From Acidobacteriota bacterium (lineage in GTDB: Bacteria; Acidobacteriota; Vicinamibacteria; Vicinamibacterales; 2-12-FULL-66-21), in NCBI GenBank assembly GCA_003222675.1, contig QHWT01000049.1, positions 105,313 to 169,312 of the forward strand: a stretch of 64,000 nt of DNA, given 5' to 3'. A program made the position numbers and the translations under genes. Under the pieces are notes generated by a model. It was not told the origin of the DNA and ran no database searches. It worked only from the letters and a program-made list of their open reading frames with translations. Below are positions 52,070 through 61,478 of this stretch, one piece after another. The stretch's first letter is position 1; each line of letters starts with the position of its first letter.

Positions 52070-54565
52070 TTACAGGATTCCAGCAGCAGCTCTTTGAATA
52101 TCGATCTCCGTGAGATCCGGATACGCGGCGGGAGCGGCGGGCGTGCCGCCGCGGCCCACCTTGTCGCGACCCGTGAGGCGCTTGCGGTTGGACTTGTCCT
52201 GATACATGCGGCTGTCGGCCGTCGCGAGGAGCGCCTCGTACGACTCGCCGTCCTGCGGGAACACCGCGGCGCCGATGCTGATCCCGAGCTGCAGGCGCTT
52301 GCCGGGGCGTGCCTCGAAATACACCTCGTCGATGCTCTGCTGCAATTCCTGGCGCTTGTGTTCCGCTTCGTCCGCGCTGCAGCCGGAGAGGACGATGATG
52401 AACTCGTCGCCCGCGTAGCGGACGCAGATATCGTAGGGCCGGATCGCGGCGCGCAGGACGCGCGCGACTTCGCACAGCGCGCGGTCGCCGACGTGATGGC
52501 CGTGGTTGTCGTTGATTTCCTTGAAGCTGTCGAGGTCCATGACCATCAGCGACACCTCGGACTTGAGGCGCTCGGCGCGCGCCAGCTCGCGCGTCAGGTG
52601 CATGAACAGGAAGCGGGTGTTCGGCAGTCCCGTCAGCGGATCCGTCAACGAGTCTTCCTGCGTCTGCTCGAACAGCATCGAGTTGTTGATGACAGCCGCG
52701 GCCTGCTCCGACACGCGATCGAGGAGTCGGCGGTGATCGTCGCGGTAGAACGCCGCATCCGTGTGATACACCGAGAGCGTCCCGATGAAGCGATCCGCGA
52801 ACATCAGCGGACACACCAGCGCGGACTGCAACGTCGTCGAGAGCTCCGTCAGCCCCGCCGCTTCGAGATCGGCGCTGGGACGCGCATTCACGAGCGGCCG
52901 GCGGTTGCGCGCGACCCACCCCGTGAGCCCCTCGCCGCTGTGGACGGCGACCTGCTGGATGACGTCCGCATCCGTGCCCGTTGCAAACCGGCAGCGCAGC
53001 GTTTCCGTTTCTTCATCGTAGAGGAACAGCGCGGCGCACGAGAACGGCACGAGGTTGCTCAATTTCGCGGAGATGAGCGCCATCGTATCGGAGACGCCAA
53101 GGCTGGTGCCCATCGCTTGCGCGATCTCGTACAACGCGTAGATCTCGCGGTGCGCGAGCGCGATGTCCTCGAAGACGTTCTTCTTCGTCGGCTCGGGCTG
53201 GAGACCCGTCGCGGGACGCCCGGTCTGCGGCGTGTCTTCCGCGGCCGGACGCCGCACCGCCTGCTCGAGCCTGACGGCTTCCTCCTGCATGCCCGGAATC
53301 AGCTCGATGAACTTCGCGACGACCGCCGGGTCGAGGCCTTTACCGGCTTCCTGCTGCAGCAGTCCGATCGCCGCATCAAAGCTCATCGCCTTGTGATATG
53401 GGCGCTCCGCCATCAGCGCGTCGAAGTAATCGACGACCGACAGAATGCGCGCGCCGAGCGGAATATCTTCCCCTTTGAGCCCCGCGGGATACCCCTTGCC
53501 GTCCCATCGTTCGTGATGGCTGAGGATCAGCGGCGCGACGGGGTAGGGGAATGGCACCGAGCTGACGATATCGGCGCCGACCTTGGGGTGCGCGCGGATC
53601 TTCTGGAACTCCTCGGGCGTGAGCGGGCCCGGCTTCGACAGAATGTGTTCGGGCACGGCGAGCTTGCCGATGTCGTGCAGCAGCGCAGCGGTCTTCACGC
53701 CCTGGATGTCGTTCTCGTTCATCCCGAGCGCGCGCGCCACGGCGGCCGCATACAACTGCACGCGGCGGATGTGCGACTGCGATGTCTGATCCTTCGCGTC
53801 GATCGCGAGCGCGAGCGCCTCGATTGTCGCAAGGTGCAGGTCCGCCATCTCCCGAACGTGACGCTGCTCGTCCTCGATGCGACCAAGGTAGACCTTGTAG
53901 GTGCGATACGTCAGATACAGCGGCGCGGCGGCCAGCGGCGCGAGCCAGTGCCCAGAGATGCCAACGATCCAGGTCGCGGCCGCGGCGGCGCCGGCGCCGA
54001 CGAAATAGCTCGGCGCGCTCCAGAGGAAGTTCTCGTTCCAGACCTTGATGATCGCCTGGCGCGTCGACAGCGCAATTGCGGTGGCGATCGTCAGCGTGTT
54101 GATCAGGAAGTAGGTCGTGGCTGCGCCGACGAGCGGTTTCGCGAGCGTCGACACGTCCATTACGCCGGGCACGCCGCCGAGCCAGACGTACACGGCGCCG
54201 GCGGCCTGCACCGTCACCACGAGGCACGCCATGCTGAAAAGCGTCCGGTAGGTAGGGTTCCGTTCCTTGATGCGGAACGTGCACTGGCTGAACGCACTCA
54301 CCGCCGCGACCAGCATCGTCTCCGGCGCTCCGAGAAGGAGCAGCGAGGCGAAGTCGACCGCGTACGACACCGACATTGTCGACGACCGCCGCGCGAGCGG
54401 CAGGTTCACCTTGAAGACCGAGGTGATCGACGACAACAGGAGCAGCAGGAAGAACAGCTCCGGGCGTCCGGTGAAATGCGTGGGGAAGAACGCGACGAGC
54501 AGCGCTGCGCCCACGCCGATGACCGCGGCGACGAAGAGTCTCGCGGTTAACGGCAGGTTCTTCAT
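52070..54565 (-). CDS. Membrane HD-GYP / GAF / GGDEF cyclic-di-GMP hybrid protein
   Basis: 831 aa. An N-terminal membrane sensor region with about seven helices (residues 1-210) is followed by an HD-GYP phosphodiesterase domain (about 225-430: HDIGKLAVPEHILSK, HHERWDGKGYPAGLKG). A GAF domain follows (about 470-620) and then a GGDEF cyclase domain (about 640-800). The GGDEF signature is AGDEF, a variant often still active. The inhibitory RxxD site (RPYD) sits five residues before it. The protein may both make and break c-di-GMP. Which activity dominates cannot be told. Confidence 0.92.
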   Translation of the reverse strand: MKNLPLTARLFVAAVIGVGAALLVAFFPTHFTGRPELFFLLLLLSSITSVFKVNLPLARRSSTMSVSYAVDFASLLLLGAPETMLVAAVSAFSQCTFRIKERNPTYRTLFSMACLVVTVQAAGAVYVWLGGVPGVMDVSTLAKPLVGAATTYFLINTLTIATAIALSTRQAIIKVWNENFLWSAPSYFVGAGAAAAATWIVGISGHWLAPLAAAPLYLTYRTYKVYLGRIEDEQRHVREMADLHLATIEALALAIDAKDQTSQSHIRRVQLYAAAVARALGMNENDIQGVKTAALLHDIGKLAVPEHILSKPGPLTPEEFQKIRAHPKVGADIVSSVPFPYPVAPLILSHHERWDGKGYPAGLKGEDIPLGARILSVVDYFDALMAERPYHKAMSFDAAIGLLQQEAGKGLDPAVVAKFIELIPGMQEEAVRLEQAVRRPAAEDTPQTGRPATGLQPEPTKKNVFEDIALAHREIYALYEIAQAMGTSLGVSDTMALISAKLSNLVPFSCAALFLYDEETETLRCRFATGTDADVIQQVAVHSGEGLTGWVARNRRPLVNARPSADLEAAGLTELSTTLQSALVCPLMFADRFIGTLSVYHTDAAFYRDDHRRLLDRVSEQAAAVINNSMLFEQTQEDSLTDPLTGLPNTRFLFMHLTRELARAERLKSEVSLMVMDLDSFKEINDNHGHHVGDRALCEVARVLRAAIRPYDICVRYAGDEFIIVLSGCSADEAEHKRQELQQSIDEVYFEARPGKRLQLGISIGAAVFPQDGESYEALLATADSRMYQDKSNRKRLTGRDKVGRGGTPAAPAAYPDLTEIDIQRAAAGIL

Positions 54566-54604
54566 CAGGCGCCCCAGACGGCCTTGTGACGGATTCTCAC
54601 AGCG

Positions 54605-56466
54605 CTACCTCCGATCGGTCGGCGCTGCAACATGAGTGCGCCGTCGGGTTGTCGTTCCCCAGACGATGTTGTCGAAGTCGGCGAGCCCGTTCGATCCCCA
54701 CACGACGTTCTCGGTGTCGGCATCGACCGAGGTTCCCCAGACGGTGTTGTCGCGGCTGCTCGCTGCGCTCCAGACGGTGTTATCGGCGGCAAGGCTCGTT
54801 CCCCACACGATGTTCGCGCAGTCGGCGCCACCGCAGTCCGTGCCCCACACGATGTTCTCGACATCCTTGGTTGCGCCCCAGACGATGTCGTTGCCGTCAA
54901 CGCTGGTGCCCCAGGCGATGTCTGCCGCATCGAGTACCGTCGCGCCGTCGACGGGCAACCGTGCCGCCTTCCCCCAGACGTAGCTGTCGCATTTCGCGGC
55001 GGAGCATTCCGCGCCCCACGCGACGTTCCTGCCGTCCGGCGTGCGAGGGCTGCCCCACGCCACGTCGGTGCGCCACGCATTGGCCGCCGGCAGCAGCTGT
55101 CCCTGCGAAAGACGATGATTGCCCCAGACGATCGCGCCGGCCCACGGCGAGGGATCCGCCTGGCGCGACCTCGAAAGGCCGCGGCCTGCCGCGAACGAAC
55201 GCGACAACTCGACCGCGCCGCGCGCGTTCAGGAAGCCGGCTCCCTGCGCGAGCGGCCTGACGTGCTTGTTCTCCGCCGTGTACTGGAGGATCGCCTTGAC
55301 GAGATTCGGCGTCAGCTCGGGATTCGCCTGCAGCATCAGCGCAATCGTGCCGCTGACAACCGGTGAGGCCATGCTGGTGCCGCTCAACGCGAGATAGGGT
55401 TCGGTCGCCGTCGCAATCGTGCCCCACAGCCGCGCACCGGGTTTGGTGAGATAGAGCGTGCTCGCCGCATCCGCCAGCGATTCGGTGCCGACGCCCGGTG
55501 CGACGAGATCCGGCTTCGCGCTGAAGTCGATCGCGCTCGGACCACGCGAGCTGAATCCTGCCACGATGTCGTCGCGGCGATCGCTGGTACCCATGTGTCT
55601 CGAGGCACCCACGGTGACGACCCACGGCGCGTTGCGTTCCTTCCGAGATTGCCTGCCGCGGTGACAACGACGATGCCCGCTTCCACCGCGCGCTTGGCCG
55701 CGAGCGTCAGCGGATCGGTCATGTACGACTCGTAGACGCCTGCACTTACCGACAGGTTGATGATGCGGATCCGCAAAGCGTCCCGGTTCGCAACCGCGTA
55801 ATCGATCGCTGCGATGACGTTGCTGATGTAGCCCTGCCCGTTGGCGTCGAGCACCTTCTCGACGAGAAGCGACGCGCCCGGAGCGATGCCGCGGCGGCGC
55901 CCTTCGGAATCGAACCCGCTACCCGCGAGGATCCCGGCCACGTGCGTGCCGTGGCCGTAGTCGTCGTAGGCGCCCGACTGGAAATTGACGAAATCCACGA
56001 AGCGCACGACACGATTCGAGCCGAGATCGTCGTGCCACGACGTGACGCCGGAGTCAATCACCGCGATGCCGACGCCGGTGCCGTCGTATCCGAGATTTTC
56101 GCGGACCCAGGTCGCGCCGATCGTGGCGCTGGTCCGTTCGAGTGTGCCGTGCACGCCGCGATCGAGGCTGATGCCGGCAATACCCGGGAGCGACGCGAGC
56201 GCGTCGAGCGCCGTGTCGGGAATCTCGGCAACCTGGCCGCCGACCAGCGAGAGGGGGCGCCCGAGCGTGCCGCGCAGGCTCTCGACGATGGCGTCCGCGC
56301 TGACGCCTGGCGCGAGGCGGACGATCACGCGCGAGCGGCCGCGCGGCGCGTGGGCGCGATCGCGGAGCTCGGAATCGAGCTTCGCATCGCCCAGGTGCGA
56401 CGCGGCAACCGCGTGCGAACTCGCGGCTGCGAGGAGCGCGGCGGCGAGCAGAAGTCGTCTGAGCAT
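54605..56466 (-). pseudogene. S8 (subtilisin-like) serine protease with VWG repeats, frameshifted by a small deletion
   Basis: ATG 56466 opens a signal peptide (LLLAAALLAAASSHAVAA), an inhibitor-like prodomain and the catalytic Asp (IAVIDSGVTSWHDD) and His (GHGTHVAGILAGS). The frame ends after VTAAGNLGRN at about 55632. In the next frame NAPWVVTVGASRHMGTS continues, and the Ser follows in GTSMASPVVSGTIALML. Intact relatives have about 13 more residues between GRN and NAPW; AACGC is repeated at the junction. The C terminus (55130-54620) holds twelve VWG/AWG units. If this is an assembly error, the enzyme is complete. Confidence 0.82.
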
Positions 56467-56526
56467 TTTCGCAGGGTGAGAGACAGAACCGGACGGCCGC
56501 AGGCTTGCAATCCGCTTGCCTGTCAA

Positions 56527-56747
56527 GCAGATAGGCCCCTCCCCAAGTAACCCCTTATTTGACGTTCGTTACCTCGCGATTTGTCTGACGGTTTTGCGCC
56601 GTTCGGACAGTACTTGGGCCATGCCTGTTCCGTTTCGACACAGCCGCATTCAATATTGACAATAAGCGGCAATACGCCGCAATGCTCCATGTTCAGCAAC
56701 GGAGCAGGACTTAGTCGCGCTTTTCCGGGATTTTTGAGGGATTTCCG
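56527..56747. promoter_or_regulatory. AT-richer intergenic gap with inverted repeats
   Basis: A 220-nt gap with lower GC than its surroundings. TGTCTGACGG (about 56583-56592) pairs imperfectly with CCGTTCGGACA (about 56600-56610) around TTTTGCG; this could be a terminator of the sigma-54 activator gene. TATTG-A-CAATA (about 56656) is a short palindrome. No convincing -24/-12 promoter was found. Confidence 0.4.
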
Positions 56748-58091
56748 CTAGCTGCCCGCGACGCGTGTCTTGTTCCGGGACGGCCGCGAATCCGCCTCCA
56801 GGCCGTACTCGACGATCTTGCGGTACAACGTGCCGCGGCTGATTTCGAGCACCGCCGCCGCCTGTTTCTTGTTCCAGTTCACGCTCTCGAGCACGCGGAC
56901 GACGTGAGCGCGCTCCGCCTCGGCGAGCGACGGCATCCTCTCGCGGGCGGCCTCGACCGGCGTTTCCGTCGCGTGCAGGAACTCGACGTCGGCCGCACGG
57001 ATGACGCGTCCCGGCGACGACAATGCCGCGCGCGACACCGTGCTTTCGAGCTCGCGGATGTTGCCCGGCCAGTGATATTGCATCAGCAGATCGGAGGCTT
57101 CCTTGGCGAAGCTCTTTCCGTCGAGCGCCAGACCGTTAGCTGCGCAGTACCGCGCGAGGAAGCGCTGGGCCAGCACGGGAATGTCGCTGGCGCGCTCGCG
57201 GAGCGACGGCAAACGAATCGCGAACGCGTTGACCCGGTAGTAGAGATCTTCGCGGAATCGGCTGTCGCGGACGAACTGATCCAGCGGCCGGTTCGTCGCG
57301 GAAATCAACCGGAAGTTCACTTCAATCGACGTGTTGCCGCCGAGGCGCTCGAACCGGCGATCCTCCAGCACGCGCAACAGCTTTGCCTGCGCCACGATCG
57401 ACAGGTCGCCGATCTCGTCGAGGAACAGGGTGCCGTTGTTGGCGAGCTCGAGCCGTCCGGGTTTCCGATCATGCGCGCCGGTGAACGCGCCCTTCTCGTA
57501 ACCAAAGATTTCCGACTCGAAGAGCGTATCCGGGAGCGCCGCGCAGTTGACCGCCTGGAACTTGTGCGTCCCGCGCCGGCTCAGTTCGTGGATCATCCGC
57601 GCGACGACTTCCTTGCCCGATCCCGTCGGTCCCAGGATGAGCACGGAGATGTCCGACTTTGCGGCCGTGCGGATCCACTCGAAGACGACGAGCATCTTCT
57701 CGTCGCGGCCGATCATCTCGCGGAATCGCTGCACCGCGGGAGACCGGTCCTCGTGGCTGACCGTCGCGCGGCGCTCGAGGAACTGATCCAGCAGATCGCG
57801 GACGACCTCGCTCTCGGGCTGCGTGAATCCGTACTTTGCGGCGCCTGGCCCCGAAGACTTCCGTGCGACGCCGAACGCGGCGAGCTCGCGCACGCAGTTC
57901 TCGACGTCGAGCCGCATGCGGCCAAACGTCGACATCAGCGCCTCCACGTCGAACGATTCCTCCGGACGTGCGCAGAGGAACCGCAGGATCGCCGCGCGCA
58001 GCGGCGACTGCACGAGCGCCTGGAACCGGGTTTCGGTCTCGGTTGGTTCAGCGCGCCGTGTCGCGACAGGAAGGTCGTTTAGGTTCGACAT
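56748..58091 (-). CDS. Sigma-54-dependent Fis-type transcriptional activator
   Basis: 447 aa from ATG 58091. The N-terminal 110 residues form a helical region with a winged-helix look (LRAAILRFLCARPEESFDVE), not a receiver domain. The AAA+ domain (about 135-365) has Walker A LGPTGSGKEVVA, the sigma-54 loop GAFTGA in YEKGAFTGAHDR, and Walker B GTLFLDEIGDL. The C-terminal Fis helix-turn-helix is NKKQAAAVLEISRGTLYRKI. It would activate sigma-54 promoters, perhaps the S8 gene downstream; no site was identified. Confidence 0.92.
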   Translation of the reverse strand: MSNLNDLPVATRRAEPTETETRFQALVQSPLRAAILRFLCARPEESFDVEALMSTFGRMRLDVENCVRELAAFGVARKSSGPGAAKYGFTQPESEVVRDLLDQFLERRATVSHEDRSPAVQRFREMIGRDEKMLVVFEWIRTAAKSDISVLILGPTGSGKEVVARMIHELSRRGTHKFQAVNCAALPDTLFESEIFGYEKGAFTGAHDRKPGRLELANNGTLFLDEIGDLSIVAQAKLLRVLEDRRFERLGGNTSIEVNFRLISATNRPLDQFVRDSRFREDLYYRVNAFAIRLPSLRERASDIPVLAQRFLARYCAANGLALDGKSFAKEASDLLMQYHWPGNIRELESTVSRAALSSPGRVIRAADVEFLHATETPVEAARERMPSLAEAERAHVVRVLESVNWNKKQAAAVLEISRGTLYRKIVEYGLEADSRPSRNKTRVAGS

Positions 58092-58149
58092 GCTTTTTTT
58101 TGCCTCGCGGGGCATTTCTCATGCCTCGCGGCTCGGCCTCTTGCTGCGC

Positions 58150-58199
58150 TCTGCCGCTCACCTTGCGGCGCATACCGTCTACCGCTAACGGCCTACCGC
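58150..58199. repeat. (TACCGCTAACGGCC)n short repeat
   Basis: GTCTACCGCTAACGGCCTACCGCTTACGAC lies just before the PH-like gene's stop. The sequence GCCTCGCGG appears twice near 58102-58132. Confidence 0.5.
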
Positions 58200-58649
58200 T
58201 TACGACTTCGTCTGCGGCGGCGCCGGCGCAGGCTTGGCCTGCGGCGATCCGTAATATGCCGTCTGGTACTGTTCGATCAGCTCTTTCATTCGGATCGCGT
58301 CGCGTTTGCGATGCCCGTGGCAGCGCACAGGGCTCGCGCCCCCGCTCGACTCGATCATCACGTTCGAGAAGAACAGGTTCGTGTCGATCAGCACCGACGC
58401 GACGTGCGCCATGTGGATCGACTGGTCACGCCGGCCGAACCACTCCGGCGTGTAATGCACGACGCTTGTGGGCGTCACCGCGACTTGCGTCGGAAACACG
58501 TGGTTTCCGCGGCTCCAGCGGCTCGCCCGAAATACATGTTCTCCGGGGACACGACGCCCTCGAAGTACGACCAGGTAGACGACGAGCGCGACCGAGGCAC
58601 CCACGCCGGCGCCCACGATCCAAAGCACCAGCGAATTCGCGTCGCTCAT
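58200..58649 (-). CDS. Small membrane protein with PH-like domain
   Basis: 149 aa. One N-terminal helix (LVLWIVGAGVGASVALVVYLVVL) is followed by a beta domain (FRASRWSRGNHVFPTQVAV, IHMAHVASVLIDTNLFFSNV) similar in layout to bacterial PH domains. A Pro/Ala-rich C terminus (KPAPAPPQTKS) ends it. Start ATG 58649 or 58652; GGAG is adjacent. Function unknown. Confidence 0.65.
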   Translation of the reverse strand: MSDANSLVLWIVGAGVGASVALVVYLVVLRGRRVPGEHVFRASRWSRGNHVFPTQVAVTPTSVVHYTPEWFGRRDQSIHMAHVASVLIDTNLFFSNVMIESSGGASPVRCHGHRKRDAIRMKELIEQYQTAYYGSPQAKPAPAPPQTKS

Positions 58650-58764
58650 CATCTCCGAGAGTGGCAGGGGGACAATACCTTCGCTCCGAGGGGTGCCTGA
58701 TGTCAAGTGTGAGCTGAATATCGGCGGGAATTCGCGTGCGCTGCAATGGGTGAGGCGTTCCGGG

Positions 58765-58815
58765 CACGAGTCGCCAGTTACCGGTTGCCAGTCACCAGTT
58801 GCCAGTTGGCTGGCA
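58765..58815. repeat. (CCAGTTGCCAGT)n intergenic repeat
   Basis: GTCGCCAGTTACCGGTTGCC then AGTCACCAGTTGCCAGTTGG. This is the complement-related word of the AACTGGT block at 43647-43687. Confidence 0.75.
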
Positions 58816-58926
58816 GCGTCCATCCGTCTCCCCTCGTCTCCGTCGGCCTTGTCGTGCCGGCGACATCGTTTACCGTCCTCCGTCATCTGACAACCGGCCT
58901 CCGTCCTCCGTCTCTACCTTTCTGCT

Positions 58927-60096
58927 ATGCTCGCCCGTATGCCGCATCGTGCGCCCGGATCACCCGGTCAGGGCCCCTCGCAGTACCTCAAAGGCAAGCA
59001 GATTCGTTACTACAGGCCGAAGGGCAGCGCCGAGGTGCGGCAATTGATCGATGGCGGGTTCCAGGCCTTCAACGCGGGGCGGCTTTCCGAGGCCTGCCAC
59101 ATCTTCAGCGACAAGATGCTCGCGCCCGACAAGGACACGACGATCGCGCTGACCGTCGCCGGTGCGCTCACACCGGCGGGGCTCGGCGGCTGCGTGATCG
59201 AGCTCATGGATCGCGGGCTGATCGACTTCATGATCAGCACCGGCGCGAACCTCTATCACGACCTGCATTACGCGCTGAACTTCACGCTCCACCGCGGCTC
59301 ACCGTTCCTCGATGATGTGGAATTGTACGAGCAGGGCATCATCCGCATCTACGACGTGCTGTTTCCCGCGACGGTACTTCTCGAGACCGACGCGTACATC
59401 CGCGACTTCCTCGTCGGCGCGAAGCTCTCCGGGCCGATGTCGACCTCGGAGTTCCACTACCGTCTCGGCAAGGATTTGATCGCGCGGCGTCCCGACTCGG
59501 TCGAGCATTCCGTCGTCGCCAAGGCCGCGCAGTGTGGCGTGCCGATCTACACCTCGTCGCCGGGCGACAGCTCCATCGGAATGAATATCGCGTATCACGA
59601 GCTGATGAACGGCAGCACGTTCAAGATCGACCCGAACAGGGACGTCAACGAGGTCTGCGCGATCATTCTCGCGGGCACGCACAACGGCTGCGTCATTCTC
59701 GGCGGCGGATCGCCGAAGAACTTCTACCTGCAGGGGCAGCCGACGTTATGGGAGGTGTACGGGATCCCCAAGGGTGGCAATGACTTCTTCATCCAGATCA
59801 CGACCGACCAGGCGGTCTGGGGCGGGCTGTCGGGCGCGACGCCCGCCGAAGCCGTCAGTTGGGGGAAGGTCAATCCGGGCGTGCTGCCCGACACCGTCGT
59901 CGCGTACTGCGATTCGACGATTGCATTCCCGTTGTTCTGCGAATACGCGGTCGGCTCGCCGAACGGGCGCCGCGCACGCCGTGAGCTGGTGCTGAAGCGC
60001 GACGCGCTCGTCGCCGACTTGCTGCGTCAGGCGAGGGCTGCGAAAGACACGAAGCACATGACTGACGAACCTGCTGAACTCGATCGACACCGGTAG
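58927..60096 (+). CDS. Deoxyhypusine synthase-like / homospermidine synthase-like protein
   Basis: 389-aa NAD-dependent enzyme of the deoxyhypusine synthase family. The active-site Lys is present in ATPAEAVSWGKVNPG (Lys314). NAD-binding blocks are PDKDTTIALTVAGALTPAGL, DFMISTGANLYHDLHYAL, TSSPGDSSIGMNIAYHEL and ILAGTHNGCVILGGGSPKNF. Eukaryotic and archaeal DHS modify eIF5A/aIF5A with a spermidine aminobutyl group. Bacteria lack that target, so the enzyme may make homospermidine or modify an unknown protein. It is a standalone gene. Confidence 0.88.
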   Translation: MLARMPHRAPGSPGQGPSQYLKGKQIRYYRPKGSAEVRQLIDGGFQAFNAGRLSEACHIFSDKMLAPDKDTTIALTVAGALTPAGLGGCVIELMDRGLIDFMISTGANLYHDLHYALNFTLHRGSPFLDDVELYEQGIIRIYDVLFPATVLLETDAYIRDFLVGAKLSGPMSTSEFHYRLGKDLIARRPDSVEHSVVAKAAQCGVPIYTSSPGDSSIGMNIAYHELMNGSTFKIDPNRDVNEVCAIILAGTHNGCVILGGGSPKNFYLQGQPTLWEVYGIPKGGNDFFIQITTDQAVWGGLSGATPAEAVSWGKVNPGVLPDTVVAYCDSTIAFPLFCEYAVGSPNGRRARRELVLKRDALVADLLRQARAAKDTKHMTDEPAELDRHR

Positions 60097-60229
60097 CAGC
60101 CGCAAGCGGGCGCCGTCCGTCTTCGCGTGCTGGTAACCTACACGCTACGGCGGGACAGGACAGTCTTCGCGGCCCGCCGAGCCGAAGCTCGCGCGCTGCA
60201 TAGGGTGAGCGGAGGAGCGGAGTCAAGGA

Positions 60230-60670
60230 TTGGGCACACTCTCTTCGGAGCTCGGGCCGTTTGTGGAACGGAGCAACGGTCGGCCGCGCGTGTATGCCGA
60301 CGCCAACATCCCGACGGGTGTCGTCGCATATATGCGAGCCACGCTCGGATGGGACGTGCTGTTCGTGCTCGAGCACGACGAGCTGCGCCGCGCGCGCGAC
60401 ATCGAGCACTATCGACTCGCGCGGCAGCTCGGTCGCACGCTGATCACGCTCGATCACGACTATCTCGACGATCGCGGCTTCCCTCCAGCCGAAGGCGCGG
60501 GGGTGATGGTCTTTTCAGCCCCCGACGAGCGATGGCTGCGCCGTCTGGTGAGAAAGATGGATCGACAGCTCTTTCGCGCCGAAGGGGCGCGTGCGCTTCC
60601 GCTCGAACGGCGCAAGGCGGAGTGGCACATCGGCGGTCTGGACGACAACGATGACGACGCTGGGGGTTGA
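60230..60670 (+). CDS. DUF5615 PIN-like protein (possible toxin)
   Basis: 146 aa. The PIN-like start RVYADANIPTGVVAYMRATL contributes the first Asp. RTLITLDHDYLDDRGFPP contributes the next acidic cluster. DUF5615 proteins are PIN-type nucleases usually paired with a DUF433 antitoxin; none is next to it. TTG 60230 is the likely start. The 3' end overlaps the ROK gene by 20 nt, so it is embedded in a sugar-metabolism operon. Confidence 0.75.
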   Translation: MGTLSSELGPFVERSNGRPRVYADANIPTGVVAYMRATLGWDVLFVLEHDELRRARDIEHYRLARQLGRTLITLDHDYLDDRGFPPAEGAGVMVFSAPDERWLRRLVRKMDRQLFRAEGARALPLERRKAEWHIGGLDDNDDDAGG

Positions 60671-61478
60671 CCTCACGGGCGCGCCGCGCGCCGTGATCGT
60701 CGACGATGCGGGCGCGGTGACCGCGCGCGAGCAGGGCAGCAGTCGCGAAGACGTGATCAAGGCCGCCACGCGCGAGACGCGCGTGAAGGCTGTCGGCATC
60801 GCGATCCCGAACGACGCGGACCACAAGATCGGTATTGCCGGCGCACCGGTCACGCGCTGTTCTCCAGGGTCCGCAGCGGTTACCGCGGAAGTGTGGATCG
60901 GCATGGCTCAGGGCGCGAAGCACGCGATCGCGCTCAGCATCGGCGAGCAGGTCTATGCGGGACTTCTGCTCGAGGGTCGTGTCTGGACCGGCGCGCACAA
61001 CCGCGCCGGCGCCGCCGCGTGGCTCGCGCTGAATCCGGTGGAGCGCCAGGATTATCGCAAGCTCGGAAGTCTCGCCGCGGAGGTCGGGTTCAGGGGGATT
61101 GCCCGCCGGCTGTCCTGGCGGGTTCAGGCCGGCGACGAATCCGCCGTCCTCGAACGCGCCGGCGATCTCGACGCGATCACCGCGGCCCACGTGTTCGACG
61201 GAGCGCGCAGTGGCGATGGTGTCGCGATCTCTGTCGTCCGCGACACTGCGAAGTACATCGGTATGGCGGTCGCCAACCTCACAGCAACCATCGATCCCGA
61301 GGTCATCGTCATCAGCGGCGAGATCGCCGAGGCGAAAGATCTCCTGCTCGAGCCCGTCCTGCAGGAGTGCGCACGACGACTGCCGACCGCGACGATGGAC
61401 GCGCTGCGCGTCGGATTCTCGGCGCTTGGCAGCGATGCCGTCGCGATCGGCGCTGCACGCCTGGCCATGTCCGCATGA
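60651..61478 (+). CDS. ROK-family-like kinase (degenerate)
   Basis: 275 aa. The actin-like ATPase fold is suggested by the N-terminal LGVDLTGAPRAVIVDDAGAV and the later HNRAGAAAWLALNP and PEVIVISGEIAEAKDLL. The canonical DxGGTK phosphate motif is replaced by DLTGAPR, and the zinc CxCGxxGC motif is missing. It may not be an active kinase; a regulator or inactive paralogue is possible. Its ATGA overlap with nagA argues for a role in amino-sugar use. Confidence 0.7.
   Translation: MTTLGVDLTGAPRAVIVDDAGAVTAREQGSSREDVIKAATRETRVKAVGIAIPNDADHKIGIAGAPVTRCSPGSAAVTAEVWIGMAQGAKHAIALSIGEQVYAGLLLEGRVWTGAHNRAGAAAWLALNPVERQDYRKLGSLAAEVGFRGIARRLSWRVQAGDESAVLERAGDLDAITAAHVFDGARSGDGVAISVVRDTAKYIGMAVANLTATIDPEVIVISGEIAEAKDLLLEPVLQECARRLPTATMDALRVGFSALGSDAVAIGAARLAMSA

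Noticed and set aside
56527-56747. Sigma-54 promoter for the S8 gene
   Set aside because: The best minus-strand match (TGGCCCAAGTACTGT) lacks GC at -12 and the TTG element; not convincing.
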